Assembly: GCA_015060005.1 (NCBI GenBank)
Contig: SUZI01000012.1
Span: forward strand, 1 to 43,974
Reading direction: 5' to 3'
Source: Rikenellaceae bacterium
Lineage (GTDB): Bacteria; Bacteroidota; Bacteroidia; Bacteroidales; Rikenellaceae
DNA length: 43,974 bases
This document shows, piece after piece, positions 13,898 through 23,351 of this stretch (position 1 is its first letter; every line of letters starts with the position of its first letter). Under the pieces are notes generated by a model. The model was not told the origin of the DNA. It saw nothing but the letters and a program-made list of their open reading frames with translations, and searched no databases. The translations under genes were made by a program, and so were the position numbers.

Positions 13898-14206
13898 CTA
13901 TTCCAGGTAACGTATTGTTAATCCCTTCGATGTGGCATACGCTATTTCGCGACGAGTGCTCTCGCCGATGTAGCCGCCGACGTTGATGACAAAAATCTCA
14001 TCAGCCATATCAATCTTGCGTAGGTGCATATCGTCGAGCATAGCCTTTGTGCCTTCGGTCCAGACCTCAGCGTCGCCACTGTGCCCAAAGAGCCCAACCG
14101 AAATGACAATATTACCCTCGAGGGTCAATCGCTTCTGAGCCTCAATGAATTGCTCCTTAAACTTTGTGCTTCCACAAAGTGTTACCACCTTATATTTACC
14201 TACCAT
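13898..14206 (-). CDS. Nucleoside 2-deoxyribosyltransferase-like small protein
   Basis: A 102-residue protein with a Rossmann-like pattern of the nucleoside deoxyribosyltransferase/DUF4406 superfamily: an opening strand VVTLCGSTKFK, a helix with EAQKRLTLEG, a second strand IVISVGLFG, and the motif DMHLRKIDMADEIFVINVGG followed by GESTRREIAYA. The GST and GGYIGEST segments are where the family binds the nucleotide. Its substrate is unknown. It follows mnmE by 25 bp on the same strand and is probably the last gene of the parA-mnmE operon. Confidence 0.7.
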   Translation of the reverse strand: MVGKYKVVTLCGSTKFKEQFIEAQKRLTLEGNIVISVGLFGHSGDAEVWTEGTKAMLDDMHLRKIDMADEIFVINVGGYIGESTRREIAYATSKGLTIRYLE

Positions 14207-14231
14207 AGAATTCGCGTTTAGATTTTAGTTT

Positions 14232-15587
14232 TTACTTGCCGATGCAGAATTTGGAGAAGATGGAGTGGAGGAGGTCGGAGGTGGTGATGTCGCCGGTGAT
14301 GGTGCCGATATGGTGCATAACCTGGCGGATATCCTCGCTCAGTAGGTCTGCCGAGATGCCTCGCTCCAGAGCATTCATAGCTGCGTGTAACGACTCCTTA
14401 GCAAAGCACAATGCCTGGTAATGACGTTGCGAGGATACCACAACATCGCCCCTCAATGCAGCGGAGCTATCTATCGTCGAAGCCAGCAAATCTCGCAGTC
14501 GCTCAACACCCTCACCGCTCTTAGCCGAGAGGCAGATAGTCTTCTCGTCGGTGGTTGCAATAGGGTGGTCGCAGAGGTCAATCTTATTGATTATGTGGAA
14601 CAGATGTTGATTATCATCTATCTCAATATCAGTGTTATAGACTGTATTATCGCTCTTTGTTCCATCGCTCATATAAAGCACGATATGTGCTTTGCCAATG
14701 GCCTCACGAGTACGTTCGATGCCCATCTGCTCCAGTGTGTCTTCCGTCGTGTGCAGTCCTGCAGTATCAATAAAACGGAAGCGTACGCCCGCGATATTCA
14801 CAACTGACTCGATAGTATCACGTGTAGTACCTGCTATATCCGACACCATAGCTCGCTGCTCGCCCGCGAGGCGGTTGAGCAAGGTGCTCTTGCCCACATT
14901 GGGCTCGCCAACGATAGCCACTATAACACCCTCCTTAATGGCATTTCCGAGCGTGAAACTCTCGCAGAGGGTATCTACCTGGTGGGTAATCTGCTCAAGG
15001 AGGCTTCTCAGCTTTGTGCGGTCGGCAAACTCTACATCCTCCTCCGAGAAATCTAACTCTAACTCGAGTAGTGAGCCGATGGTAATGAGCTCATTGCGAA
15101 GTTGTTGTAGTGCCGAAGAGTAGCCACCTCGCATCTGTGTCGATGCTATGGCGTGTGATGTCTGTGATTCGGCGGCGATGATATCCGCTACAGCCTCAGC
15201 CTGCGAGAGGTCGAGTCGTCCCGCGAGGAATGCTCGGCGAGTGAACTCTCCTGGCTCGGCAAGGCGTGCTCCACGTTGTGTGATAGCCGATATAATGCGT
15301 TGAACGATATAACGTGAGCCGTGAGCCGATATCTCGACGATATCCTCGCCCGTATAGGTGTGAGGGGCTTTGAAAACCGTTATCACGACATCATCTATCA
15401 GGCAGTCGCCATCGACCAGTGTTCCATAGTATGCTCTATGGCTCAGGCTCTGCTGCAATGGGCTCTTGCCGCGAAATAGCTCATCGCAAATAGCTATACT
15501 CTGCTCACCGCTAAGGCGTATGAGGCAGAGTGCTCCACCCGATGGTGTAGCGGGGGCTACAATGGTGTCGTTGTCGTTGAAAATCAT
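14232..15587 (-). CDS. mnmE: tRNA modification GTPase MnmE
   Basis: A 451-residue protein of full length for MnmE/TrmE. With MnmG it installs the carboxymethylaminomethyl group at U34 of tRNAs reading two-codon boxes. The N-terminal folate-binding domain (1-120) starts with DTIVAPATPSGGAL and ends with EPGEFTRRAF. A helical domain follows, with a G domain inserted: P-loop GEPNVGKS (227-234), G2 GTTRD (253-257), DTAGLH (274-279) and NKIDL (about 337). The C-terminal motif FCIGK supplies the conserved Cys. It starts 3 bp after the transglycosylase gene, so it is cotranscribed. mnmG is not in the window. Confidence 0.97.
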   Translation of the reverse strand: MIFNDNDTIVAPATPSGGALCLIRLSGEQSIAICDELFRGKSPLQQSLSHRAYYGTLVDGDCLIDDVVITVFKAPHTYTGEDIVEISAHGSRYIVQRIISAITQRGARLAEPGEFTRRAFLAGRLDLSQAEAVADIIAAESQTSHAIASTQMRGGYSSALQQLRNELITIGSLLELELDFSEEDVEFADRTKLRSLLEQITHQVDTLCESFTLGNAIKEGVIVAIVGEPNVGKSTLLNRLAGEQRAMVSDIAGTTRDTIESVVNIAGVRFRFIDTAGLHTTEDTLEQMGIERTREAIGKAHIVLYMSDGTKSDNTVYNTDIEIDDNQHLFHIINKIDLCDHPIATTDEKTICLSAKSGEGVERLRDLLASTIDSSAALRGDVVVSSQRHYQALCFAKESLHAAMNALERGISADLLSEDIRQVMHHIGTITGDITTSDLLHSIFSKFCIGK

Positions 15588-15590
15588 CGT

Positions 15591-16997
15591 TTATCGTTCG
15601 ATTCTGATACGTTGTCCAATACGTAGCTTATCGGCATTCTTCAGATTGTTCCACTTCATAAGTTGTTTGGTCGTAACGCGGTATTTGCGGGCAATAGCAC
15701 CCAGCGTCTCGCCACTCTTTACCTTATGATAGATAACCTCGGTATCTGCCAACTTCTTAGCCATAGTCGATGGATTGAGGTAGTCGCCCAGGTAGAGCGA
15801 GTCCTTGGCAAATATGCTATCGCGGTTGACAATATAGTCTGTCAGGCGATTTGTAGGCAGGATAAGTGTATAGGTCTTATCCACAGCAGGGATAATATCG
15901 TGCTTATATTGAGGGTTAAGCATCTGCAGTGTCTGCTTGTCGATGTCGATTGTCGAAGCAATCTGGTCGAAGTGGAGCAGACGTGATACGTGGACGGTGT
16001 CGACTGCGAGTGGTAGCGGAGGGTTGCCACTGCGTATGTTGTGTGCCTGGTGGTAGTTATATGTGTAGAGGGCTGCGACAAATGCCGGAACGTAGCCGCG
16101 TGTCTCGGATGGTAGGTACCAATAGACCTCCCAGAATGATGTAGGGTCGCCACCCGTTGCTGCCAATGCCTTGTTTACGTTACCGGGTCCGCAGTTGTAT
16201 GCCGCAAGAGCCAAGCCCCAATCGTTATACATATTGTATAAATCCTTCATAAAGCGGCACGCTGCACGAGTCGATTTTACGGGGTCGAAACGCTCGTCAA
16301 CCATTGAGTTCACCGTAAGACCGTAGGCACGAGCTGTCGAAGGTATAAACTGCCACAAACCACCTGCTCCTGCACGCGAGGTGATAGTGGGATTTAGTCC
16401 CGACTCGATTATAGCCATCGCGTGGAGCTCGATAGGGAGTCCCGCCTTGATAAGTTCCTCGTCAATCATCGGGAAATAATACTTCGTAAGAGGCACTACG
16501 TTGTGCATCATACTATAATTCGAAGTGTAGTTCTTTATGTATGTGCGGATGATGGCGTTGTATGGCAGGTTGATAGGCGACACTATGCACCTGAGACGTG
16601 CCTCATACAGAGAGTCTAACGATTTGTCATCATCGAGCGTCGTAGGCTCGCAGATGAAGTCGGCAAAGAAACTATCAAAAGCCTCGCGTGTCTGCGTCAG
16701 TTGCAGTGCCTGAGCCAGCGAGTCGGCGGTGGCAGGGGTGTAGTCCACTGCTGCAACTTCGGCATTTAAGTTGTCCTCCGATGTCTCTGTTGCCGCCTTA
16801 GCCTCTTCAGCTGCGGCATCGGCACGCATCTTCTCGATAACTCTTAAGAGTGAGTCGGCACGTTGACGCTCAGCGTCGAGCTGCTCCTGAAGTTGTGCTT
16901 TTTTTGTCTTTTTGGGCCACTGAGCCTGCACCGACTGTGTGAATAGTGCGGTACATAGAAACAGGGCAAAGATAGTGCGATTTACTATTTTGCTCAT
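15591..16997 (-). CDS. MltD-like membrane-bound lytic transglycosylase with LysM
   Basis: A 468-residue exported muramidase that cleaves peptidoglycan to 1,6-anhydro products. The signal peptide ends at SVQAQ (about 26). A Gln/Glu/Ala-rich linker, probably coiled coil, spans 30-100. The SLT domain is at about 185-310 with catalytic Glu198 in AMAIIESGLNP, the GAGGLWQFIPSTARAYG block, and AAYNCGPGNVNKA. A C-terminal LysM (about 422-467, YHKVKSGETLGAIARKY...IGQRIRI) binds glycan. It lacks a lipobox, unlike E. coli MltD. It is placed 3 bp before mnmE and 3 bp after the DUF5683 gene, the common Bacteroidetes order after parAB. Confidence 0.93.
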   Translation of the reverse strand: MSKIVNRTIFALFLCTALFTQSVQAQWPKKTKKAQLQEQLDAERQRADSLLRVIEKMRADAAAEEAKAATETSEDNLNAEVAAVDYTPATADSLAQALQLTQTREAFDSFFADFICEPTTLDDDKSLDSLYEARLRCIVSPINLPYNAIIRTYIKNYTSNYSMMHNVVPLTKYYFPMIDEELIKAGLPIELHAMAIIESGLNPTITSRAGAGGLWQFIPSTARAYGLTVNSMVDERFDPVKSTRAACRFMKDLYNMYNDWGLALAAYNCGPGNVNKALAATGGDPTSFWEVYWYLPSETRGYVPAFVAALYTYNYHQAHNIRSGNPPLPLAVDTVHVSRLLHFDQIASTIDIDKQTLQMLNPQYKHDIIPAVDKTYTLILPTNRLTDYIVNRDSIFAKDSLYLGDYLNPSTMAKKLADTEVIYHKVKSGETLGAIARKYRVTTKQLMKWNNLKNADKLRIGQRIRIER

Positions 16998-17000
16998 TGG

Positions 17001-18176
17001 TTAGAAACTTAGGTTTACGTTGAATCCGAAGACGGGGTCAACGCCAAATGTCTGGGTGTATTGATAATCAAACAGAGGTTCTACCGATAACGATAGGTTG
17101 TCCGAGACGTCGAAGTCCTTGAGGTGGGCATCGACGTGGGCATCCACAGCCTGGAATGTGTAGACCAAAGCTGTCAGTATTATACTCAGGTCGCGGCTAC
17201 GGCGGTACGAATCACGCAGATTCTTAAGGAAGGTAGCCGAGTAACGACCTCGGAACTCATCTGCCGACACGCCGCCAGGGTATTTACCCGGGTTGAGCTC
17301 GAAGTCGGCTCTCAGGCGATAAGCCTCCTTAAATCGTTTGAAGCCTCGGTTATTCCAGTCGATGACATAAATCATCGAAGCCATACCTCCGATTACGATA
17401 GGCATACGCCAATAGCTCTTGTTGTATATCTGACCCGCTCCTGGACATATAATCGAGAGGGTAGTCGCCTTCTTCACATCCGATACGTCGTTGGTCGAGT
17501 AGTTAAGTGCTGCATCACCCAGGAAGTAGATGTATGACGCTGCTGCCAAGCCCATCATAATCTGTTTGGTGGTGTTCTTACGTATCATCTTACGTTGCAG
17601 CGTGTTGAGCTCCTCGGTGCGATACAGACCGTTTTCGACAATCATCTGGTCGTATTGGCGTTTGAGGGGCTTATACTCGTTGCTGTAATGGACTGCCATA
17701 CCGATAGATGCTCCGAGTGTGGTATAGAGTATTGGCAGTTTCCAATATTGTTTATTATAAATCTGACCGTAGCCAGGCAATACTGCACTCACCAGGCAGA
17801 CCTTGGAGAGCGAGGTGGAGTCGCCAAACCAGGGCTCGGGAGGTATGATGTTACCCTCGCTGTCGATTCTGCCTGCCGCCTCAGCACGCTGACGACGACG
17901 CTCCACGCGAGCCAATGAGTCCATACGTCGCTTAATCTCTTTGGCTGTTGGCTGGAAGCGGGCTAACGAGTCGGTGATAGCTCGTGAGAGAGAGTCCTGA
18001 GCCACAACGGTGGTGTCGGGCTTTTGCATCACGCCGCTGTCAACCTTCTGCTTCAGACCGCGACGCATATCCTGTGCCGAGAGTGTGCCTATGCTCATAA
18101 AGAGCACTATCGCACACGCTAACATAGTGAGCCAACGATGTTTTGCAGTGTTGTATGTTTGAATCTTTCCTATCAC
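17001..18176 (-). CDS. DUF5683 domain membrane protein
   Basis: The DUF5683 domain covers most of the protein. It has two copies of a glycine-rich hairpin motif (LPGYGQIYNKQYWKLPI and CPGAGQIYNKSYWRMPI), each followed by a transmembrane segment, and then a conserved C-terminal beta-rich part. The start is uncertain. ATG 18125 gives a hydrophobic signal with no basic residues. GTG 18176 adds an n-region with Lys, His and Arg and does not overlap parB, so I use it. A longer frame to 18245 overlaps parB by 56 bp and is less likely. The signal ends near LSAQ. The family is widespread in Bacteroidetes next to parAB, and its function is not established. Confidence 0.82.
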   Translation of the reverse strand: MIGKIQTYNTAKHRWLTMLACAIVLFMSIGTLSAQDMRRGLKQKVDSGVMQKPDTTVVAQDSLSRAITDSLARFQPTAKEIKRRMDSLARVERRRQRAEAAGRIDSEGNIIPPEPWFGDSTSLSKVCLVSAVLPGYGQIYNKQYWKLPILYTTLGASIGMAVHYSNEYKPLKRQYDQMIVENGLYRTEELNTLQRKMIRKNTTKQIMMGLAAASYIYFLGDAALNYSTNDVSDVKKATTLSIICPGAGQIYNKSYWRMPIVIGGMASMIYVIDWNNRGFKRFKEAYRLRADFELNPGKYPGGVSADEFRGRYSATFLKNLRDSYRRSRDLSIILTALVYTFQAVDAHVDAHLKDFDVSDNLSLSVEPLFDYQYTQTFGVDPVFGFNVNLSF

Positions 18177-18189
18177 GCTGATTGTCTGT

Positions 18190-19050
18190 TTAGTTCTTGT
18201 CGCTGAGGCGTGCGATATAGTGCTCGATGTCGCTATCCGATGCAAAATCTATCACTATCTTGCCACCGCCATTCTTGCCACGTTTGATGCTTATGTTCTG
18301 TGAAAAATATGGCTCCAAGCACTCTACCAGGCGAGAGTATGACTCGGGATACTCCTCGTCGGCAGGACTCTCCTTGGCGGGTAGGGTACCCTTGCGTGCC
18401 AACTCCTCAGCCTGACGTACCGACAGACCTTTCTTGATACAACGTTTCAGAGCCCATAATTGTTGTTCGGGGCTGATGCCTGCTATAGCCTTGGCGTGTC
18501 CCATAGTGATGAGCCCCTCCTTCAGTGCGAGCTGCACCTCGTTAGGGAGCGACAGCAGACGCATATAATTCGATACGGTCGAGCGTTTCTTGCCCACCTT
18601 ATCAGCCATAGCCTCCTGGGTGAGTCCGCACTCTTCGATAAGGCGTTGCATACCGAGAGCAATCTCTATGGCGTTGAGGTCCTGACGCTGGATGTTCTCG
18701 ACGAGAGCCATAGCGTGCAGATTTTCATCGTCCACCTCGCGAATGTAGGCTGGCATACTCTCTAACCCTACAATCTGCGATGCACGCCAACGACGCTCAC
18801 CGCTGATGATGACATATTTGCCATTGTCGTTTTTCTTTACCGTGATGGGCTGGATAACGCCTAACTGACGTATAGAGTCCGCCAACTCCTCTAACGACTC
18901 CTGGTCGAAGTCGGTACGGGGCTGTAAAGGGTTACGCTCGATGTCGGTGATGGCTATGTGAGCCATCTCGTTCATCGGAGCGACCTTCGATATGATATTC
19001 TCGGTGCCGAATATGGCATTTAATCCACGTCCTAAACCTTTCTGTTTCAT
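18190..19050 (-). CDS. parB: Chromosome partitioning protein ParB
   Basis: A 286-residue ParB/Spo0J family CTPase and DNA clamp that loads at parS. The N-terminal CTP-binding domain has the box GERRWRAS (84-91) and ENIQRQDLN (118-126). The central helix-turn-helix is at about 143-170 (LTQEAMADKVGKKRSTVSNY). The C-terminal dimerisation domain ends the protein. It begins 1 bp after the parA stop, so translation is coupled. I found no TGTTTCACGTGAAACA-like parS in this window. The gene order parA-parB followed by DUF5683 and MltD suggests the chromosomal, not plasmid, system. Confidence 0.97.
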   Translation of the reverse strand: MKQKGLGRGLNAIFGTENIISKVAPMNEMAHIAITDIERNPLQPRTDFDQESLEELADSIRQLGVIQPITVKKNDNGKYVIISGERRWRASQIVGLESMPAYIREVDDENLHAMALVENIQRQDLNAIEIALGMQRLIEECGLTQEAMADKVGKKRSTVSNYMRLLSLPNEVQLALKEGLITMGHAKAIAGISPEQQLWALKRCIKKGLSVRQAEELARKGTLPAKESPADEEYPESYSRLVECLEPYFSQNISIKRGKNGGGKIVIDFASDSDIEHYIARLSDKN

Positions 19051-19051
19051 A

Positions 19052-19819
19052 TTATTTCTTTTTACGATTTCTCTTCAAAAACTCCTTTGCGAGGTTCAGA
19101 TAATTCACTGAACCCGATGCTGCGGCGTCGTATAGCATAATAGGCTTACCGTGTGATGGAGCCTCGCCCAGACGGATATTACGCTGGATGACTGTGTCGA
19201 ACGTAAGAGGTCCGAAGTGCTCTCTCACCTCGGCTACCACCTGGTTATTCAGGCGGTTACGCATATACATCGTCAGCACAAAGCCCTCTATCTCCAACTC
19301 GGGGTTGAGTCCGCTCTTGACAATCTTGATGGTGTTGAGCAACTTACTCAATCCCTCCAATGCCAAATATTCACACTGAACGGGGATGAGCACCGAGTCT
19401 GATGCGGTGAGTATGTTGACTGTCGTGTAGCCGAGCGAAGGCGAGCAGTCGATAAATATGTAGTCAAACTTATCACGTAGCGGCTCCACGATGTTCTTTA
19501 TCACGTGGTGGGCGTTCTCCATCTTGGGGAGCTCCGTGTCGGCACCAACGAGCTGGATGCTCGAAGGCAACACCCACAATTTTTTAATGTCGGGGCTATG
19601 TAAAATTACATCCTCGGCACGTTTTTCGCCTACCATACATTCGTAGATGCCGTCGCTCTCGATGTCGAAACCCAAGCCCGATGTTGCATTTGCCTGGGGG
19701 TCCGCATCAAGGAGCAACACCTTTTTGCCCAAAAGGGCAACAGATGCTGCCAAATTTATCGCTGTCGTGGTCTTGCCCACGCCGCCTTTCTGGTTTGCTA
19801 ATGCTATAATCTTTGCCAT
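19052..19819 (-). CDS. parA: Chromosome partitioning ATPase ParA (Soj family)
   Basis: A 255-residue MinD/ParA ATPase. The deviant Walker A motif QKGGVGKTT (10-18) includes the signature lysine. Further motifs are LLLDADPQANATSGLG (about 36-51), FIDCSPSLG for Walker B, and a final LAKEFLKRNRKKK basic tail that suits nonspecific DNA binding. It lacks the N-terminal HTH of plasmid ParA, as expected for chromosomal Soj. With ParB it segregates origin regions. It is the first gene of a run of six minus-strand genes to 13898. A possible -7 box TAAATTTG lies at 19906-19913 without a good -33 box. Confidence 0.97.
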   Translation of the reverse strand: MAKIIALANQKGGVGKTTTAINLAASVALLGKKVLLLDADPQANATSGLGFDIESDGIYECMVGEKRAEDVILHSPDIKKLWVLPSSIQLVGADTELPKMENAHHVIKNIVEPLRDKFDYIFIDCSPSLGYTTVNILTASDSVLIPVQCEYLALEGLSKLLNTIKIVKSGLNPELEIEGFVLTMYMRNRLNNQVVAEVREHFGPLTFDTVIQRNIRLGEAPSHGKPIMLYDAAASGSVNYLNLAKEFLKRNRKKK

Positions 19820-19956
19820 TATATGTGCTCTATTTATTGCAGTTACAAGACTTTACCTCCTGTTTAGCCACTTTGCGTAGCGGTAAACATCAAGATATAA
19901 TCGGACAAATTTAATGAAATTAAATTAAATAGAAGCAAGCATTGCGGAAAAATGAT

Positions 19957-19964
19957 TAACTTTG
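19957..19964 (+). promoter_or_regulatory. Candidate -7 box for the CPBP protease gene
   Basis: TAACTTTG, matching TAnnTTTG, 29 bp before the ATG. No convincing -33 box at the right spacing. Confidence 0.45.
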
Positions 19965-19992
19965 TGGTGTAAAACTTTTCAACAGAGATTAT

Positions 19993-20964
19993 ATGACGCA
20001 CGAAAATAATGAGATAATCAAGAGCGATGAGGTGAATGTAGAGGCTGCATCAGCGTCAAATACCGCATCAGTGTTAAGCCCAACGAGTGAAGAGCGTAAT
20101 CCTGCGGCAGAGCCTGCGGCACAAGTGTCGCGACGCAGGAAGGTGGCGTGGTATGACTTTCTTGTCATTTTGCTGATTTTTCTGCTCTCGCAGGTTGTGG
20201 GCACTACACTCATCGCAGCAGTGGGTGTTGAGTCGCCCTCTAACGAGCTGCTTTTGAGCGAGAGAGTCAACATTCGCGAGGATGCAATGAGAGGGTTGGC
20301 TGCGGTTATGGCAATCAACTTTTTCAGTGCTATGTTTATCTCTGTTGTGCTGGTTATAGCTTATCTGCGTCTGCGACGTATCCGCGTGAATGTCAAGTTC
20401 TTAGCTAAGGGCTGGGCAATGCCTTATCGACTGCTTGTGGGATATGTTTTGTTGTGGTGTTTCAGTATTGTGGCAGAGCCGTTGGTCGAGCTCCTTCCAA
20501 CCAAAAATATAGTGATGGGCTCGGGTTTCTGGTTGTTGATAACGACGGTGGTTTTTGCCCCATTCTTTGAGGAGTTGCTCTTCCGTGGATATATCCTCGG
20601 TGCAGTGCGTAGCCGCTACGGAATCATCGCTGCGTGGCTGCTCTCATCAGCTCTCTTTGGTGCGGTGCACGGAGTGCCTGCATCTATCCTCACGGCGACG
20701 TTATCGGGCTTGGTATTAGGCTATTACTATCTGCGTTACGACTCGCTTGTGCAGGTTATGTTGCTGCACGCAATGAACAACTTGACGGTATGTTTTATGA
20801 TGAGTATTGGTGTTGCCGACAAGAGTATTCGCGAGATAGTTGCTGCCGATGCGATTTATTGGACAATTTATGTCTTTGCCGCTATAATATCTCTCTGCTC
20901 TTTGGGCGTAATGATTCGACAACTGCGTATGCGACGTAAGATAAATATTTCTGCAAAGCAGTAA
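19993..20964 (+). CDS. CPBP family intramembrane metalloprotease (CAAX-like)
   Basis: A 323-residue membrane protein with a charged cytoplasmic N-terminus (1-52) and about seven to eight transmembrane helices. The C-terminal CPBP/Abi domain has all three motifs: EELLFR (Glu193, Glu194, Arg198), FGAVH (His226) and HAMNN (His259, Asn262). These are the metal-binding and catalytic residues of the Rce1/CPBP family. Substrates in Bacteroidetes are unknown; family members act on prenylated proteins, bacteriocins or membrane peptides. It is divergent from parA and upstream of the SurA genes, 57 bp before the SurA-like lipoprotein start. The active site looks complete. Confidence 0.88.
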   Translation: MTHENNEIIKSDEVNVEAASASNTASVLSPTSEERNPAAEPAAQVSRRRKVAWYDFLVILLIFLLSQVVGTTLIAAVGVESPSNELLLSERVNIREDAMRGLAAVMAINFFSAMFISVVLVIAYLRLRRIRVNVKFLAKGWAMPYRLLVGYVLLWCFSIVAEPLVELLPTKNIVMGSGFWLLITTVVFAPFFEELLFRGYILGAVRSRYGIIAAWLLSSALFGAVHGVPASILTATLSGLVLGYYYLRYDSLVQVMLLHAMNNLTVCFMMSIGVADKSIREIVAADAIYWTIYVFAAIISLCSLGVMIRQLRMRRKINISAKQ

Positions 20965-21004
20965 TATTTTCGCTACTTGTTACGTTTATTCGGAGTAAAT
21001 CCAC

Positions 21005-21012
21005 TATATTTG
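21005..21012 (+). promoter_or_regulatory. Candidate -7 box for the SurA-like lipoprotein
   Basis: TATATTTG ends 9 bp before the ATG at 21022, so a transcript from here would be nearly leaderless. The -33 box is weak. Confidence 0.45.
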
Positions 21013-21021
21013 TCGATTGTT

Positions 21022-21897
21022 ATGCGTATTTTCTCAAAAATAGCGTTTATTACACTCGTGGCAATGCTCTCGGCGTGCCTCGAGATGAACGATGTTACCC
21101 CACTTGGTAATGTCGTTGCAAAGGTGGGCGACAAGGTGCTTACTTCAGATGAGATTGCCGAGGCTACTCCTGCCAACCTGAGCGAGGGCGACAGCCTCTC
21201 TTTTGTTAAACTCTACGTAGATAATTGGCTCATCAAGCGACTGAAGGTGGCTGAGGCGGAGAGATTGTTCTCGGAGGAGGAGGAAGATATCGAGCGTCTG
21301 GTCAACGACTATCGCGAATCGTTGCTGATGCGTCGCGTAGACCAATATCACATCGAACAGAATATGAGCGAGGATTTCTCGGATGAGGATATAGCCTCGT
21401 ATTACAACTCTCATAAGGCTAACTTTGTCCTCGACCAGACTCTGGTTAAGGGTGTTATCGTGCGATGTGATGGCACTACTGCCAAGTCAAATATTCTGCG
21501 TGCCAACATCGAGCGAGTGAGTACATCAGCCACTGCAATACAAATTTTGCAGGATGCTTGCACCAAGAATGGCTATACGTTGGTCGACAATCACTCTGGG
21601 TGGGTAAACTTCTCTGATTTCCTGTCAAACCTCCCAACGACAAAGTCTCAGAACTATGACCATTTCTTGGATAAGGTGGGAGTGCAGGATATCGTATCGA
21701 ACGGAACACGTTACTACTTTTATATTACCTCGGTTTGTCGCAAGGGCAACGTAGCACCTGTGGAGGTCGTGAGCGATAAGATACGTCGCATACTCATCAC
21801 GCAGCGACGCTCGGAGATTATCTCCTCACACGAGGAGGATATCCTCAACCAGGCATTCAGCGAGGGCAATGCCGAGATAGTGAAACAGATTGATTAG
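21022..21897 (+). CDS. SurA-like peptidylprolyl isomerase-family lipoprotein
   Basis: A 291-residue protein. The ATG at 21022 is chosen because it begins the lipoprotein signal MRIFSKIAFITLVAMLSAC; 15 extra upstream codons would weaken it. The mature part has a SurA/PrsA-type N-terminal chaperone region: GNVVAKVGDKVLTSDEI opening, helices with WLIKRLKVAEAERL, and LLMRRVDQYHIEQNM...DEDIASYYNSHKANF. A weaker parvulin-like C-terminal part follows without clear active-site residues. It is probably a periplasmic, inner-leaflet-anchored folding factor for outer-membrane proteins. It sits 17 bp before surA. Confidence 0.78.
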   Translation: MRIFSKIAFITLVAMLSACLEMNDVTPLGNVVAKVGDKVLTSDEIAEATPANLSEGDSLSFVKLYVDNWLIKRLKVAEAERLFSEEEEDIERLVNDYRESLLMRRVDQYHIEQNMSEDFSDEDIASYYNSHKANFVLDQTLVKGVIVRCDGTTAKSNILRANIERVSTSATAIQILQDACTKNGYTLVDNHSGWVNFSDFLSNLPTTKSQNYDHFLDKVGVQDIVSNGTRYYFYITSVCRKGNVAPVEVVSDKIRRILITQRRSEIISSHEEDILNQAFSEGNAEIVKQID

Positions 21898-21914
21898 AAA
21901 TAAATAAACACGAT

Positions 21915-23336
21915 ATGTCATTTAAGAGATTTTTTACGGGAGCACTTCTGCTTCTATCTGTTGTTGCTTCGACGAGCAGCTTTGCTCAGAAGCAGCAGGT
22001 TATGATTGATAAGGTCGTAGCCATCGTCGGTGGCTCTTCGATTTTGTACTCCGAGGTGCGTGAGTATGCCACGATGTTGGTGGAGCAGCGTCGTGCCGAG
22101 GGTTATACTTCGGATCGCGACCCTATGAACGAGGCTTTGGAGAATCTGATGCGTCAGAAGCTCCTCTACAACCAGTCGCTCATCGACTCAGTGCAGGTGG
22201 GTGGCGATGTGGCTACCTATGCCGAGCAGCGTCTGCAGGCTATGATTCAGGAGGAGGGCTCGATAGCCAAGTTTGAGGAGAAGCAGCATATGCCTATCTA
22301 TAACTTCCGCGAGATATTGCGTCAGCGACTCACCGAGCAGGAGGGAGCACGTGCTATGCAAAATCACGTGATTGAGGATGTCGTAGTAACACCGGGCGAG
22401 GTGGAGAACTACTATAAGAGCCTTGCCGAGGAGGATATACCTTTAGTGCCCGAGCAGTATGTCTACTCTCATATTGTCCGCTATCCCGACTCTCAGGAGG
22501 AGGCAAAGCAGCGTACCAAGGAGCGACTGCTGGAGATGCGTGAGCGTATCATCTCGGGTAAGTCGACACTCCCTATATTGGCTCGCACCTATTCGGTTGA
22601 CCCAGGTTCTGCTATGCGAGGCGGAGAGTATCCTCCAGGACCACTCGAGCAGTTGACCCCTCCTTTTGCCGATGCGTTGGCGAAGCTCAAGCCAGGACAG
22701 ATATCGGAGGTCGTGGAGACCGACTATGGTTTCCATATCATAGAGCTTATTGATGAGCCCAAGAACAACCTCTATCACTATCGCCATATCTTGTTGAAGC
22801 CAACCTATACCCACGATGAGTTGTTGGCTCCAAATCGTTTCTTAGATAGCCTCTCGCAGGTTATCCGTGCCGACTCTATATCGTTTGAGGAGGCGGCGAA
22901 GAAACATTCGCAGGATGATATGACAAAGATGAATGGTGGTTTGGTTACCAACCACGATATCCTGATGAGTAACCCAAGCTATGCTAATGTCAAGTATTCC
23001 AATACGAAGTTTACTCGCGAGAGCTTCGGTGATGGTAAGTCATTGCAGGACTACGCTGCTATCTCTTCTCTGAAGGAGGGTGAGGTGTCGGGAGCATTTA
23101 TGACCGCCGACCTGAAGGGTAACGAGCTCAGCAAGATTATCAAGCTCGTGAAGGTTATCCCAACCCACACCGCAACTTTAGAGGAGGACTACCTCACAAT
23201 CGAGGAGATGGCTCTCAACGAGAAGAAGGAGAAGGCGTTCCGTGAGTGGCTCAGTGAGAAGATTGATGGTATCTATGTCTTCATCGACCCGGAGTTCCGC
23301 GATGGAGAGTTCGAATTCCCTAATTGGGTAAAATAA
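21915..23336 (+). CDS. surA: Periplasmic chaperone and peptidylprolyl isomerase SurA
   Basis: A 473-residue protein with signal peptide (cleavage near SSFAQ). The N-terminal SurA domain (MIDKVVAIVGGSSILYSEV, about 30-175) is followed by two parvulin domains: the first, about 178-282, has YSHIVRYP...GGEYPPGPL...FGFHII-type elements (YGFHIIEL), and the second starts at YHYRHILLKP (about 289). SurA escorts unfolded outer-membrane proteins to the BAM complex. It lies between a SurA-like lipoprotein and an OstA-like protein, forming an outer-membrane biogenesis group. The start is ATG 21915. Confidence 0.92.
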   Translation: MSFKRFFTGALLLLSVVASTSSFAQKQQVMIDKVVAIVGGSSILYSEVREYATMLVEQRRAEGYTSDRDPMNEALENLMRQKLLYNQSLIDSVQVGGDVATYAEQRLQAMIQEEGSIAKFEEKQHMPIYNFREILRQRLTEQEGARAMQNHVIEDVVVTPGEVENYYKSLAEEDIPLVPEQYVYSHIVRYPDSQEEAKQRTKERLLEMRERIISGKSTLPILARTYSVDPGSAMRGGEYPPGPLEQLTPPFADALAKLKPGQISEVVETDYGFHIIELIDEPKNNLYHYRHILLKPTYTHDELLAPNRFLDSLSQVIRADSISFEEAAKKHSQDDMTKMNGGLVTNHDILMSNPSYANVKYSNTKFTRESFGDGKSLQDYAAISSLKEGEVSGAFMTADLKGNELSKIIKLVKVIPTHTATLEEDYLTIEEMALNEKKEKAFREWLSEKIDGIYVFIDPEFRDGEFEFPNWVK

Positions 23337-23351
23337 AATCGTAAAATAGGC

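Noticed and set aside
19820..19992. parS or replication origin upstream of parA
   Set aside because: No TGTTTCACGTGAAACA-like palindrome and no cluster of DnaA boxes is visible; dnaA and other origin genes are absent.
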